Source: Nitrospirae bacterium GWB2_47_37
GTDB taxonomy: Bacteria; Nitrospirota; Thermodesulfovibrionia; Thermodesulfovibrionales; Dissulfurispiraceae
Reading direction: 5' to 3'
NCBI GenBank assembly: GCA_001803635.1
Contig: MHDU01000045.1
Coordinates: forward strand, 1 to 62,221
DNA length: 62,221 bases
Shown piece after piece: positions 44,420 through 52,109 of the stretch (position 1 is the first letter of the stretch; the number at the start of each line of letters is the position of its first letter). The position numbers and the translations under genes were made by a program. The notes under the pieces are model-generated. The model saw only the letters and a list, made by a program, of their open reading frames with translations, searched no databases and was not told the origin of the DNA.

Positions 44420-45505
44420 CTAACGCCCTTTGCTTAACGCCTTTGTTATATCTTCGATATTAATGCCCTTCCGAATGCTCACCGTTCCTATTTTTTCGGG
44501 AAGAATAAACTTCATCTCTCCGGCCTCGGTCTTTTTATCGAGCATCATGTGAGGAATAAGATTATCTGCATTCAGGCCCTCCGGCAGTTCCGAAGGAAGG
44601 CCGTAAGAGTCTATCAACGCCTTTATCTCCGACACCTGCTTAGTATCCATGAGTCCCGTTATTTCGGACAGCCTTGCCTCGATATGCATGCCTATCGCGA
44701 CCGCTTCGCCGTGCAAAAATTTTGAATATCCGGTCCCGGTCTCTACGGCATGTCCGACGGTATGACCGTAATTGAGGATCGCCCTTAATCCGGATTCCCT
44801 TTCGTCTTTGGAAACAACCTCTGCCTTTATCCCGCATGAGCGTTTGATGATATGCGTTAAGCGGTCGGCATCGAGCGTCAGGATGGCATCTCTGTTCTTT
44901 TCAAGAGATTCAAAAAGCTCCTCATCCCATATAACGCCGTATTTTATTATCTCCGCGATGCCGCACAAAAGCTCCCTTTTGGGCAAAGTTTTGAGCGTAT
45001 CGATGTCTATCCACACGAGCTTAGGCTGATAAAAAGTGCCTATCATATTTTTGCCTGATTCATGATTTACGCCTGTCTTGCCGCCTACGGAACTGTCCAC
45101 CTGAGAAAGAAGGGTTGTAGGAACCTGAATGAAATGAATACCCCGCATGTATATCGACGCCGCAAAGCCTGTTATATCTCCTATCACCCCTCCACCGAGA
45201 GCGATAACGCAGGAATTCCTGTCGAGTTTGTTTTTTAAAAACTCCGTCAGTATTTGGTATGTCTGGTTGTAATTCTTATATATCTCGCCGTCCGGGATGA
45301 TGACGCTAAAGCACTCGAAGCCTGCGTTTCTAATCGAATTCATAACAGCATCGCCATACAGCTTAAATACCGTCGGATTGCTCACAATCGCGGTCTTAGG
45401 GCTGAAGCGGAATTCCTTCATGCGCTCCCCGATGCCGGAGAGAATTCCGGCGTCGATTACAATGTCATAGCTTCTCTCGCCGAGATCAACTTTTACCGTT
45501 TGCAT
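44420..45505 (-). CDS. aroB: 3-dehydroquinate synthase
   Basis: A 361 aa NAD- and Zn-dependent enzyme of the shikimate pathway. GGGVIGDITGFAASIYMRGI and YGHTVGHAVETGTGYSKFLHGEAVAIGM carry the nucleotide- and zinc-binding residues. It is followed by phoB and phoR. Shikimate kinase is encoded 8 kb away at 53.5 kb beyond a defence-type island, and the two genes are often neighbours, so the island may have been inserted between them. Confidence 0.95.
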   Translation of the reverse strand: MQTVKVDLGERSYDIVIDAGILSGIGERMKEFRFSPKTAIVSNPTVFKLYGDAVMNSIRNAGFECFSVIIPDGEIYKNYNQTYQILTEFLKNKLDRNSCVIALGGGVIGDITGFAASIYMRGIHFIQVPTTLLSQVDSSVGGKTGVNHESGKNMIGTFYQPKLVWIDIDTLKTLPKRELLCGIAEIIKYGVIWDEELFESLEKNRDAILTLDADRLTHIIKRSCGIKAEVVSKDERESGLRAILNYGHTVGHAVETGTGYSKFLHGEAVAIGMHIEARLSEITGLMDTKQVSEIKALIDSYGLPSELPEGLNADNLIPHMMLDKKTEAGEMKFILPEKIGTVSIRKGINIEDITKALSKGR

Positions 45506-45587
45506 TTCATCTCCGGTTTATAAGTATATTCCCACATACTGTTTAAAATAATGCTTCTAACATCAACTTCATGGGCATAAGTTATTT

Positions 45588-45935
45588 TCATGTTGTCTCT
45601 TCAATTATTCTTTTTACATTTTTTTCCAAAGGTTCCAAATCTTCTTCTATTGTCTGCCAAACTATATCTAAATCTACGCCGAAGTATTCGTGTATCAAAC
45701 GGTTTCTCATTGCGATAGTTTCCTGCCATGGAATTTCAGGATACATTTCTCTGATATTATGCGGGAGCTTGCTTGCCGCCTCGCCGATGACTTCAAAGCT
45801 TCTCACAACCGCTTTAATGGTCTTTTTATCGTTGGAAAAATCTTCTCTATTCATACCGGCAGTGAAATCCCGTATATCGCAAATGGATTCAAGGATATCA
45901 TTCAGGTAATCCAGCAAAATTCTTTCCTCAGACAT
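45588..45935 (-). CDS. HepT-like toxin (HEPN ribonuclease)
   Basis: A 115 aa HEPN-fold protein of the DUF86 type. The active motif RNRLIHEY fits R-x4-H-x-Y of HepT. It overlaps the MntA-like nucleotidyltransferase gene by eight bases. The family forms a toxin-antitoxin pair in which the nucleotidyltransferase neutralises the ribonuclease by adenylylating its tyrosine. Confidence 0.9.
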   Translation of the reverse strand: MSEERILLDYLNDILESICDIRDFTAGMNREDFSNDKKTIKAVVRSFEVIGEAASKLPHNIREMYPEIPWQETIAMRNRLIHEYFGVDLDIVWQTIEEDLEPLEKNVKRIIEETT

Positions 45936-46221
45936 ATCTGACCTCTTGTAAAATTCTTTTGCCGATATTGGGCTTGAGCGCTTTTTTGGTAACTATCTCT
46001 ACAGGTGCGCCAAGTAGTTGAGACAGGGCGCACTCAAGCTTGAAGAATCTTACAAACCCTATCGGCTTCTCAAGTTCCACAAGAATATCTATGTCGCTTT
46101 TTTCATTCTGTTCACCCCTTACATACGAGCCGAATATGCCTATCTCTTTTAGGCCATACTGTTCTTTAAACTCGTCCTTGTGTTTCTGGAGCATATCTTT
46201 TATTTCTTCAAAGTTCTTCAT
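45928..46221 (-). CDS. MntA-like antitoxin nucleotidyltransferase
   Basis: About 97 aa minimal nucleotidyltransferase with the GS-x10-DxD site in GSYVRGEQNEKSDIDILVE. The ATG at 46221 follows GAGAGGTG; a GTG two codons earlier is less well placed. It is upstream of and overlapping its HepT-like partner. Confidence 0.9.
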   Translation of the reverse strand: MKNFEEIKDMLQKHKDEFKEQYGLKEIGIFGSYVRGEQNEKSDIDILVELEKPIGFVRFFKLECALSQLLGAPVEIVTKKALKPNIGKRILQEVRYV

Positions 46222-46313
46222 TTTCACCTCTCTGTTAGAATTATACTTGTTTTTATACGATTAAACTCAAGCTTTCTCCCCGCTGTCCCGCCACATGCGG
46301 GATTTGATGGCCC

Positions 46314-46385
46314 TCATTCTCCCCACACCCCGGCAATCTTTGCCTTTATCTTTCCTTCAAAAATCTCAATCAGCTTCTTATTCGC
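46314..46385 (-). pseudogene. Decayed tail of a restriction-subunit gene, fragment 2
   Basis: Reads ANKKLIEIFEGKIKAKIAG then VWGE and a stop. It is about 90 percent identical at DNA level to the fragment at 47035-47175 over 70 bases. It begins inside the last codons of the PIN gene and has no start codon of its own. The sequence looks like the C-terminal coiled coil of a type I specificity subunit. Confidence 0.6.
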
Positions 46386-46785
46386 CGTGCGCCAGATATT
46401 CTTTTGGCGTCAATATTTTTAAACCAAAAGGAATGTCGGTCAAATCAAGAAGGTCTTTGTCGCCTGTTATCAGAACGGCAGCGTTAGCTTCAAGACAGCA
46501 TTCAAGCACCATATTATCTTTCGCATCTCTGCAGAGTTTAAGTCGTGTGCGCGGAAATACTATTTTTGCATTTACAACGAAAGCGGCAATGCCTGTAATT
46601 AATGTTTCTAATTGAAGATGGGTTATTTTACCTGCGGCCTCAAGCTCCAAAGGCACATTCCGATATTCGTTCAGGAGATTTGCAGAAACAAAAACATCGC
46701 CTTCCGCAGATGTTTTCTTGACAGCTTTTTCAGGAACACCGCCAAAAGCAAAGGCGGAAATAAGGACGCCGGTGTCAATGACTAT
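46378..46785 (-). CDS. PIN-domain toxin, canonical start codon missing
   Basis: The frame encodes a full PIN ribonuclease of the COG1569 type: IVIDTGVLISAF at the start, SANLLNEYRNV, CRDAKDNMVLE and ITGDKDLLDL carry the acidic residues. The expected start (MKIVIDT in relatives) reads NKIVIDT here, and between the preceding in-frame stop and this point there is no ATG, GTG or TTG. The junction with the antitoxin stop reads AAATAAGATAG where an overlapping TAATG would be expected, suggesting loss of a few bases. The first usable start is an internal GTG at 46656, which would remove the first catalytic Asp. It may be a dead toxin or may use a rare start. Confidence 0.6.
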   Translation of the reverse strand: MVIDTGVLISAFAFGGVPEKAVKKTSAEGDVFVSANLLNEYRNVPLELEAAGKITHLQLETLITGIAAFVVNAKIVFPRTRLKLCRDAKDNMVLECCLEANAAVLITGDKDLLDLTDIPFGLKILTPKEYLAHGE

Positions 46786-46786
46786 C

Positions 46787-46975
46787 TTATTTCTTTTTTG
46801 CGTAAGCCTTTCTCCTTACTGTTTTAACTGCATCGTCAACATCTTTCATCGTCAGTTTCGTGCCTTTAAATGCCTCTTTTGCTACTTTAAAAGCAGCATC
46901 AAGCCTTTCCTCCGGTGAAAGAACCGAAAGAATATAGTCCTCCGGATTTATCTTTTTTGCTGTTGCAACGCCCAT
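46787..46975 (-). CDS. Putative antitoxin of the PIN module
   Basis: A 62 aa basic protein (VATAKKINPEDYILSVLSPEE ... VRRKAYAKKK) placed directly before the PIN gene in antitoxin position. AGGAGG lies seven bases before the ATG at 46975. I do not recognise a named family. It is helical and lacks a clear ribbon-helix-helix signature. Confidence 0.65.
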   Translation of the reverse strand: MGVATAKKINPEDYILSVLSPEERLDAAFKVAKEAFKGTKLTMKDVDDAVKTVRRKAYAKKK

Positions 46976-47034
46976 CACTGCACCTCCTGCATATTCATAC
47001 TTATTATTATTCTATATCAATAGAGCATTTTAAT

Positions 47035-47175
47035 CTATTCTCCCCACACCCCTGCAATCTTTGCCTTTGTCTTGTTTTCAAAAATCTCAATCAGTTTCTT
47101 ATTCGCCTCAACGAGCTTTTGCTCTTCCTCAATCTGTGAAACAATTTGTTCTTGGACAGAGAGGGCAAGAATCAT
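47035..47175 (-). CDS. 46-aa coiled-coil remnant of an HsdS-like tail, fragment 1
   Basis: Starts at an ATG that overlaps the hicA stop codon (TAATG) and reads SVQEQIVSQIEEEQKLVEANK to VWGE. VQEQIV followed by a long helix is the conserved C-terminal pattern of type I specificity subunits. It may be only a gene relic, or a small coiled-coil protein translated by coupling to hicA. A sister fragment lies at 46314-46385. Confidence 0.5.
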   Translation of the reverse strand: MILALSVQEQIVSQIEEEQKLVEANKKLIEIFENKTKAKIAGVWGE

Positions 47176-47366
47176 TATTTCGGAGCGGGGATGCCAAGCT
47201 GTCTGCAAATCTTGAAGGCAAGCAAATCGGCAATCTCGTTATGCCGCGGGATAGTGGTTGATTTTGAGTTATCGGCAAGGTTTATATAACGGCTGTGTTT
47301 TGCGCCTTCACGCAGAAGTGCGCAACCGCAATATTCAAGATGCCTGATAAGCTCTTTTCTTTTCAT
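47175..47366 (-). CDS. hicA: HicA-type mRNA interferase toxin
   Basis: A 63 aa double-stranded-RNA-binding-fold toxin with KRKELIRHLEYCGCALLREGAKHSRY, where the His of GAKHSRY is the catalytic residue of the family. It overlaps hicB by four bases. Here the antitoxin comes first. Confidence 0.88.
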   Translation of the reverse strand: MKRKELIRHLEYCGCALLREGAKHSRYINLADNSKSTTIPRHNEIADLLAFKICRQLGIPAPK

Positions 47367-47563
47367 ACTTCTATTTCTTCTAAAACAACCGATCTTTTAG
47401 GCAGCAAAGACAAGTCTACCGGTTTTTGCATTTCTGCAATTGCATCAATCAAATTTTCCCTTGCTTCTTCAATAGTCTTGCCTTGTGTCATAGCGCCGGG
47501 AACATCATCTGTCCATGCTACCCACCACTCACCGTCTTTGACAAAAGTCGCTTTTACCTTCAT
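47363..47563 (-). CDS. hicB: HicB-type antitoxin
   Basis: A 66 aa partial RNase H-fold antitoxin (FVKDGEWWVAWTDDVPGAMTQGKTIEEARENLIDAI). It is short and lacks the C-terminal DNA-binding domain of longer HicB proteins. It is the partner of the overlapping hicA gene. Confidence 0.87.
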   Translation of the reverse strand: MKVKATFVKDGEWWVAWTDDVPGAMTQGKTIEEARENLIDAIAEMQKPVDLSLLPKRSVVLEEIEV

Positions 47564-47591
47564 ATCTGCCTCCTACTAACCGTATCTATTA

Positions 47592-47690
47592 CTATTCTAC
47601 AGTCTCTCCCCACACCACGGCAATAATCTTTTCAATCCGCCTTACCGCCGCTTGGCGTAAAGACGCATTACCTGTTGTCCTATTTTGTCC
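47592..47690 (-). pseudogene. Possible third gene tail ending in VWGE
   Basis: The minus strand reads NASLRQAAVRRIEKIIAV and then VWGETVE before a stop, without a credible start. The end resembles the other two fragments only in the last residues, so homology is less certain. Confidence 0.35.
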
Positions 47691-47694
47691 ATAC

Positions 47695-48321
47695 TTATAA
47701 TTCTAAAGGTTGCCAATCCTCGCCATAGTCCTCTTTATTGAATTCATCAACTGCGTATTTTTGTTTAAAGTGTATATATTCTTTTTTAAAATCCTCATAA
47801 AATCGGGTAAGCTGCGCTCTTGTTACAGTCATCTTGAAGCATATTCCGTCTCCATAATAGGCAGATGCGCCTTTGAAATTGTAGACATCAAAAAACAGAA
47901 TTATGTCAATGTAATCATCAGGCAACAATCCTTTTTCAGTCTTTTCCTTCTCTCGCTCAATCCTTTTTTGCTTAACTTCGTCTTTTTCTAATACCACTTT
48001 CCATTTGCTTTCCAAAAACGGGAAATGTTGTTCAGGATAGATTGCTATCGTTACATCAGGATCAAGAGACTCCCAATAATCAGGTTGATTGATCTGTAAG
48101 ACTTTCTTTAGCAAGGGCAATATCCCGCACTCCCTATGTTCATTTGCGAGCATTGCTCCGGGACTTCTGCTGCCCCAATATTCATTTGAACGCTTGAGTA
48201 TAGCGTCGTTTATAACGCTCTCACCTTGCCAGCAATAAAAAAATTCATATTCAACCCATCCATCCTGAAACCCCTTGTATCTGATTTCCAACGAAAGATC
48301 CTCTTGTTTCAAAATAGCCAT
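47695..48321 (-). CDS. Uncharacterised protein in the restriction-modification island
   Basis: A 208 aa soluble protein rich in aromatic and charged residues, without signal peptide or membrane segment. Segments such as DGWVEYEFFYCWQGESVINDAIL and FKMTVTRAQLTRFYEDFKKEY suggest an alpha/beta fold resembling small immunity-type proteins, but I do not recognise the family. It lies 15 bases downstream of hsdS on the same strand, so it is probably part of that operon. Confidence 0.65.
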   Translation of the reverse strand: MAILKQEDLSLEIRYKGFQDGWVEYEFFYCWQGESVINDAILKRSNEYWGSRSPGAMLANEHRECGILPLLKKVLQINQPDYWESLDPDVTIAIYPEQHFPFLESKWKVVLEKDEVKQKRIEREKEKTEKGLLPDDYIDIILFFDVYNFKGASAYYGDGICFKMTVTRAQLTRFYEDFKKEYIHFKQKYAVDEFNKEDYGEDWQPLEL

Positions 48322-48335
48322 CTGTAACCTCGCCT

Positions 48336-49730
48336 TTATATATCAATCCGCTTTGTCCCAAGTATCAATGCTTCTATCTCAGCTTTAATTTCGAGAGACT
48401 TCTTCTCAGCGGCTTCGCGCTCACAGGTAATTTCCGAATAAGCCTTTCTTACGCTGTTAATGATAGTCTTTTGAATCTCAACAGGGGGTAGAGGGATTTG
48501 CAGATTCGCAAGAAAATCAGCAGGAACACGCTGCTGTCCGGCAGAGCCGATAAAATATCTCTGTGCGGCTTGCCGCAAGTGACCGAGCCGGAGCAAAGTC
48601 CAAATATAATCTGGCATAAGCCTGTTTTTATCTTTTGATCTGATTACATGAAATTCTGTCGATCCGAAGCCAATGTCATTATTCAGGTTTCTTGCTACGG
48701 CACATTTCCCATTTTGCATACACGGCGTTATTTTGGCCCATATGACATCATCATTAATAAAACGTGTATATCCATTCTTTACTTCACGACATTTACGAAT
48801 CTGTGGAGCCGCGATCTCTCCGGTCTTGTCGGACACAGCCTCCATAGGAATAAAGGAGACCAATTCATCATCAGACAACAAAACATTGTCCGTCGGATTT
48901 ATAAAGGCTTCATCGGATAACACCACCATAGGATGCTTATGTGATAAGAGCAGTTCCGACAATTTCCATTTCCAACGGTTAAACTCTACACCCCATCTTT
49001 CAATTTCGTCCCAATAGATTAAAAAGGACTTCTGACGCTTTTCTAATGGATAAAGTTCAATCCCTGCGTCCTTGAGTGCCATTTCGGTGATGCTCTTTTC
49101 GAGAATGCTTACCTTTTCTATAGCCTCTCTAATTTCTCTTTGCGCCTTTACCCATCTATCAACAATAGCTTGCTGGATTGGCAGCGACGGTAAAGGGATC
49201 TCTAGAGATTCAAAATAATCAAGTTTCACTTCTTTCCGTCCCTCAGCGCCGACCTTATTTCTCCAAAGATGGGCTTTAAGAAAGCTTGCCTGTATTATGA
49301 GATGTAAGAATTTAGGAACAAGCATGGAATGATCAGGTTCATAGACTGCAAAGTGGTTTGTAACGATAACATTGCGCCATTGATCAGGCACAATGGCAAC
49401 AGCTCCATTTTTTAAATCAATCTTCGCTACAACAATATCACCGGGTCTTGCAAAAAACAAATCCATCGTATATTCTCTTGTGGGCTCGACTTCACGACGA
49501 TCAATAGAGCCGTCAAAATGAATGGTTATAGGCTGAAGGTCTGAAAATTTGAAAAGGTTACGATCAACTTTTTCTTTTCTTATTCTTAAAACTGTTCCAA
49601 TTGGCTGCATGACGCCACTCGACCAATGCCACTTGATGCCATGAAAACTTGCAGGGTCCCAACGAGAAAAATGCTTGAACCAGACAGCAAAGGCTTTCGG
49701 AAAGTCTTGCACTGTTTCTGTCATGTCCAT
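48336..49730 (-). CDS. hsdS: Type I restriction-modification specificity subunit
   Basis: A 464 aa DNA-recognition subunit with two target-recognition domains separated by conserved helices. The two repeats end in IPLPSLPIQQAIVDRWVKAQ and QIPLPPVEIQKTIINSVRKAY, each followed by a coiled coil. It overlaps the methylase gene by ten bases. No hsdR gene follows. Confidence 0.88.
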   Translation of the reverse strand: MDMTETVQDFPKAFAVWFKHFSRWDPASFHGIKWHWSSGVMQPIGTVLRIRKEKVDRNLFKFSDLQPITIHFDGSIDRREVEPTREYTMDLFFARPGDIVVAKIDLKNGAVAIVPDQWRNVIVTNHFAVYEPDHSMLVPKFLHLIIQASFLKAHLWRNKVGAEGRKEVKLDYFESLEIPLPSLPIQQAIVDRWVKAQREIREAIEKVSILEKSITEMALKDAGIELYPLEKRQKSFLIYWDEIERWGVEFNRWKWKLSELLLSHKHPMVVLSDEAFINPTDNVLLSDDELVSFIPMEAVSDKTGEIAAPQIRKCREVKNGYTRFINDDVIWAKITPCMQNGKCAVARNLNNDIGFGSTEFHVIRSKDKNRLMPDYIWTLLRLGHLRQAAQRYFIGSAGQQRVPADFLANLQIPLPPVEIQKTIINSVRKAYSEITCEREAAEKKSLEIKAEIEALILGTKRIDI

Positions 49731-52036
49731 GATTCCTTAAGTATGAAGGCTTCTGGATTTTTTTGAAACTTTCTATAAAGTTCTAAACAATTTTCTTTCA
49801 AGCCGGAAGGCATATTATCATTCAGATAAAGCTCGTTGTAATCGGGCTCTCCTGTCGCAGTAATCCCGACCTTTTCAGCATCATACATGAAAATCGGATA
49901 ATTAAATTTTTCTTTGAGAAGCGCTCTGGCTTCTTTTGTAATTATATCATCAAGCTCCTTGAGGGTTTTCTTTGCCTTATCTTTTTCTTCCTTGAATTTT
50001 GCATTCGCTTTTTTAGCTTTATTGAAAGCCTGCGCCTTTTGCTCTTTTGAATGATTCTTCATTCCCTCAGGCAAAAAGTCATTCTGATTATAGTTTGGCT
50101 TTGCTATAACCTCTTGAAGTTTGGTTTTCTCGTCCCTATGCTTCTCTTCGATTTCAATCAAGGTTGAAGCTTTCAGAGCATCGAATTTCGCCTTTCCCTT
50201 TTCTGTAAACTTTTGCATAAAAAGAAGAGAAGCCTTGACGCTCGCCCCGGATGAGAAAAAAGTCTCTTGGGGAAGTGAAATAACCGCTCTTATGAATGCT
50301 CTGTCTTCACAATATTCCCTGACATAAGCGAGTGAAGGATTGTTGAATATACCTTCCGGCAGGACTATCCCAAGCATGCCCCCAGATTTCAGCAATGCAA
50401 GACAACGCTCGATAAAGAGGATTTCTGTTTTGATCCTGTCTGTCTTGGGCAAGTCAAAGAGACTTAGAATAGATTTTCCGACAGCAGCCTTGACCTTATC
50501 TATCGCTTCTTTGTACAGCTTTCCGTAGTCAGTGCTGTATTTCTTTTCAACATCCTCAGGAATGGCCACATGGGATTCTTCGATTTTGTCCTCTTTCTCA
50601 ACATTTGCGCCAAAAGGCGGATTAGTGAGCACGATATCAAAGCGTTCTTCGAATATTCCGTTGACGTTGATAAATCCGTCATGGTGATGAACGCCACCAT
50701 GCCCATCGCCATGCATGATCATATTCATCTTGCTTGTCCGCGCCATCCTGTCATTTGCGTCACAGCCGTAAATGCAGGTGTTGGCAAGCTTCCATATACG
50801 GGAAACCTGCCGGTCGTTCCGGGTTGACTCAACTCTGCTGGCGTATGGATTGATTTGCCTCTGCAACTGCTCATATTTCTGGCGCAATAGTTCGGCCTTC
50901 TTTTTCTTCGTATATTTCTTCGCCTCGATTTCTTCCTTATATTTCCGGTATTCATTGTCCACATCACGCAATATCTGTTCTCTTACTATCTCGAAAAATC
51001 TAATCAGGAAGCCGCCGGAGCCGGAAGCAGGATCGCAAATAATGTCTCCTTCTTTGGGGTCAACCATTCTGATCATGAACTCGACGATTGTGCGGGGAGT
51101 GAAGAATTGGCCTATTTCACCGCGAAATGTCCGCCCCAGGAATTTCTCAAAGGCGATCCCTTTTACGTCTTCAGATGTATCGGAAAGATTGTAGCGTTCA
51201 AGTTTCTCTATGATGTCTTTGACTGTATTGAACTTGAGATTTATTTTTTCATCCCATTCAAAAATCTTATCAGCGCGGTATTCTTTCTTCGTTTCGGAAA
51301 ACAGCGTATCTATTGGATCTTCATACAGGTCTTTCTGTTGAATCAGGAAATCCTTGGTAAAAAGATTTTTTCTCTGTCTGCCTACTTTAAGTCGCCTCTC
51401 GAAACAGACTTTGACGAAGAGTATCTTAGCAATTTCATCGAATGCTGCTGCAGGATCAAGCTTTTCCCTGTTCCGAATGATGTTATGGCATTGATGCAGA
51501 AGGTCGGCGAATTCATCTTCCCGAAAAACCTTCAGGCGTGAAATAATTTCTTCGATCTCTTTATCGGTTGCATCTACATGTGGAATGTCCTCAATCTCGT
51601 CAAAATTGGGCATTCTCCGTTCAAGATCAACCTTCCAGTATTTGCTTTCGCGGTTGTTATGAGTAACAAAAAACTTTGCACGTTCATACTGGGCATAATT
51701 TGCGCCCTGCCAATAGGTTTTATTGTCAATCGTTACATTGTCTGCTTTACACTCAACAACAATTAATGCTGTTTTCTTATCAGTCTTTTCCTGTGGCGTG
51801 CGCCAGATAAGAAAATCCGCCCTCGCGTCTCCTGATCCTCTGCCGATAACGGATTGCTCTTCATCCATTTGATCAAGACTGTATCCATATTCGTTGACTA
51901 AAACACAAAGGTATTCTTGACGGACTCGCTCCTCAGGAGTTTCTATCAGCCATTTTTTGCGGATGTGACTGTATATTTCTCCGCTTCTTCTTTCAACTTT
52001 AGGTTGAGCGCTGATTTTGATCGCTTCTTTTTTCAT
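49721..52036 (-). CDS. hsdM: HsdR-N nuclease-like domain fused to N6-adenine methylase
   Basis: A 771 aa fusion. The first ~200 residues match the HSDR_N domain at the start of type I restriction subunits, with a PD-(D/E)xK-type core (DARADFLIW ... LIVVECKADNV). The rest is an HsdM-type methylase: GQFFTPRTIVEFMIRM, motif I DPASGSGGF and motif IV TNPPFG. With hsdS it forms a two-gene system that could both cut and methylate without a separate helicase subunit. Many HsdM proteins carry this N-terminal domain; whether it cuts DNA is untested. Confidence 0.85.
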   Translation of the reverse strand: MKKEAIKISAQPKVERRSGEIYSHIRKKWLIETPEERVRQEYLCVLVNEYGYSLDQMDEEQSVIGRGSGDARADFLIWRTPQEKTDKKTALIVVECKADNVTIDNKTYWQGANYAQYERAKFFVTHNNRESKYWKVDLERRMPNFDEIEDIPHVDATDKEIEEIISRLKVFREDEFADLLHQCHNIIRNREKLDPAAAFDEIAKILFVKVCFERRLKVGRQRKNLFTKDFLIQQKDLYEDPIDTLFSETKKEYRADKIFEWDEKINLKFNTVKDIIEKLERYNLSDTSEDVKGIAFEKFLGRTFRGEIGQFFTPRTIVEFMIRMVDPKEGDIICDPASGSGGFLIRFFEIVREQILRDVDNEYRKYKEEIEAKKYTKKKKAELLRQKYEQLQRQINPYASRVESTRNDRQVSRIWKLANTCIYGCDANDRMARTSKMNMIMHGDGHGGVHHHDGFINVNGIFEERFDIVLTNPPFGANVEKEDKIEESHVAIPEDVEKKYSTDYGKLYKEAIDKVKAAVGKSILSLFDLPKTDRIKTEILFIERCLALLKSGGMLGIVLPEGIFNNPSLAYVREYCEDRAFIRAVISLPQETFFSSGASVKASLLFMQKFTEKGKAKFDALKASTLIEIEEKHRDEKTKLQEVIAKPNYNQNDFLPEGMKNHSKEQKAQAFNKAKKANAKFKEEKDKAKKTLKELDDIITKEARALLKEKFNYPIFMYDAEKVGITATGEPDYNELYLNDNMPSGLKENCLELYRKFQKNPEAFILKESWT

Positions 52037-52109
52037 TCCCCCTCCGAACAGCGTTTAAATCCTCTTGCATCCTTACGGGGCATAGTTTTTTAATGCAATT
52101 CCCGCTTCT

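Noticed and set aside
44408-44442. Two 13-base units around CTAACGCCCTTT between phoB and aroB
   Set aside because: Only two imperfect copies and partly coding; not counted with the heptamer arrays.
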